Below are positions 62,779-63,061 of a DNA stretch of 63,061 nucleotides, one piece after another (position 1 is the first letter of the stretch; every line of letters starts with the position of its first letter). The translations under genes and the position numbers were made by a program. The DNA is taken from assembly GCA_038205115.1 (NCBI GenBank), contig JBBRCE010000028.1:1-63061 (forward strand), in the 5' to 3' direction. The DNA comes from JBBRCE01 sp038205115 (GTDB lineage: Bacteria; Planctomycetota; Planctomycetia; Pirellulales; JBBRCE01). Below the pieces are notes generated by a model. It was not told the DNA's origin and ran no database searches. It was given only the letters and a program-made list of their open reading frames with translations.

Positions 62779-63061
62779 ACAGTTCGCGGCCCAAGCGGTA
62801 ATTTAAGGCTCGATCAACTGGACAGTTAAGATCATTGCTCCTTACGCGATTCGGCACAGCGCATTCTGCGCATTCGCCTTAATCCCGCGAATGCAAACGA
62901 TCGCTTTCGAGCTTTTGAAACATTCCGGACAAACAAGGCAAAGTCTGCGGGCGAGTTTGCCGATTATTCCGACTGGATCAATCAAAGCGATTGTAGGGCC
63001 AGCGACGCGCCAGTTGCTAGCGGGCGCGGATTGGAACCTCAAGGAACCGCAGTGCAATGAC

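Larger units (their letters stand above)
62591..63061. other. intergenic region at the right window edge
   Basis: About 470 bases upstream of the exosortase gene. Apart from the candidate promoter and the palindrome I see no gene with a recognisable motif; open frames here are weak. Confidence 0.4.

Noticed and set aside
1..63061. tRNA, rRNA or CRISPR features.
   Set aside because: No cloverleaf-like segments, rRNA signatures or regularly spaced direct repeats were found by eye; a covariance-model scan could still find a tRNA.

Overview
The window looks like a chromosomal segment of a planctomycete, most likely of the Pirellulales type. The evidence is the gene repertoire: a formaldehyde-activating enzyme and other tetrahydromethanopterin-type C1 genes in a bacterium, an FHA-GAF-sigma54 activator, an exosortase with an EpsI partner, DUF1573 and UshA-like/multiheme cytochrome proteins, and many secreted beta-propeller proteins. 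Genes lie on both strands in short operons. I saw no rRNA, tRNA or CRISPR array.

Layout. 0-1 kb: a frameshifted IS5-family transposase end and a 60-bp palindromic repeat. 1-3.7 kb: BON protein, enolase-superfamily enzyme and NarL-type response regulator. 3.9-7.1 kb: APS kinase, GDP-mannose 4,6-dehydratase and UDP-glucose dehydrogenase, a precursor set for (probably sulfated) polysaccharide. 7.1-15 kb: FecR/TPR protein, DNA polymerase III delta, ECF sigma with its anti-sigma, a sugar isomerase, an ABC exporter and a lone receiver protein. 15.4-24.2 kb: one 2,934-residue cyclic beta-glucan synthase gene. 24.6-25.3 kb: two decayed IS elements back to back. 25.3-29.1 kb: a 1,287-residue secretin N-domain repeat protein. 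29.5-35.1 kb: acyl-CoA dehydrogenase, tetraheme cytochrome, DUF1573 and two small membrane proteins. 35.3-39.2 kb: fae, a CAP protein, an ATP-grasp enzyme, and a flavin reductase next to a cyclic-nucleotide-binding protein. 39.3-43.9 kb: an ABC-2-like permease carrying a propeller, a PQQ-type propeller and a phosphoesterase. 44.1-45.7 kb: RRM RNA-binding protein, rpsR and a hotdog thioesterase, with readable promoters and hairpins. 45.7-50.6 kb: a membrane P-loop NTPase and a sigma54 activator. 50.7-55.4 kb: amino-acid kinase, hydantoinase-like C1 protein, CPBP protease, pgsA and rimO. 55.8-58.1 kb: DUF983, cobalamin adenosyltransferase and a TolB-like propeller. 58.1-62.6 kb: EpsI, Wzc-like and exosortase genes.

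How the parts connect. Two themes recur. One is the cell surface: nucleotide-sugar and PAPS precursors, beta-glucan synthesis, a Wzc-like chain-length protein/kinase and exosortase sorting. The other is tetrahydromethanopterin-linked C1 chemistry: fae, an ATP-grasp ligase, an amino-acid kinase and a hydantoinase-like ATPase, dispersed over about 17 kb rather than in one operon. The strongest candidates for something undescribed are the permease with an inserted propeller and no ATPase gene beside it, the rpsR leader and trailer hairpins, the flavin reductase with a lost iron-sulfur tail beside a DNA-binding-less CRP-like protein, and the cytochrome fused to a degenerate UshA-type domain.
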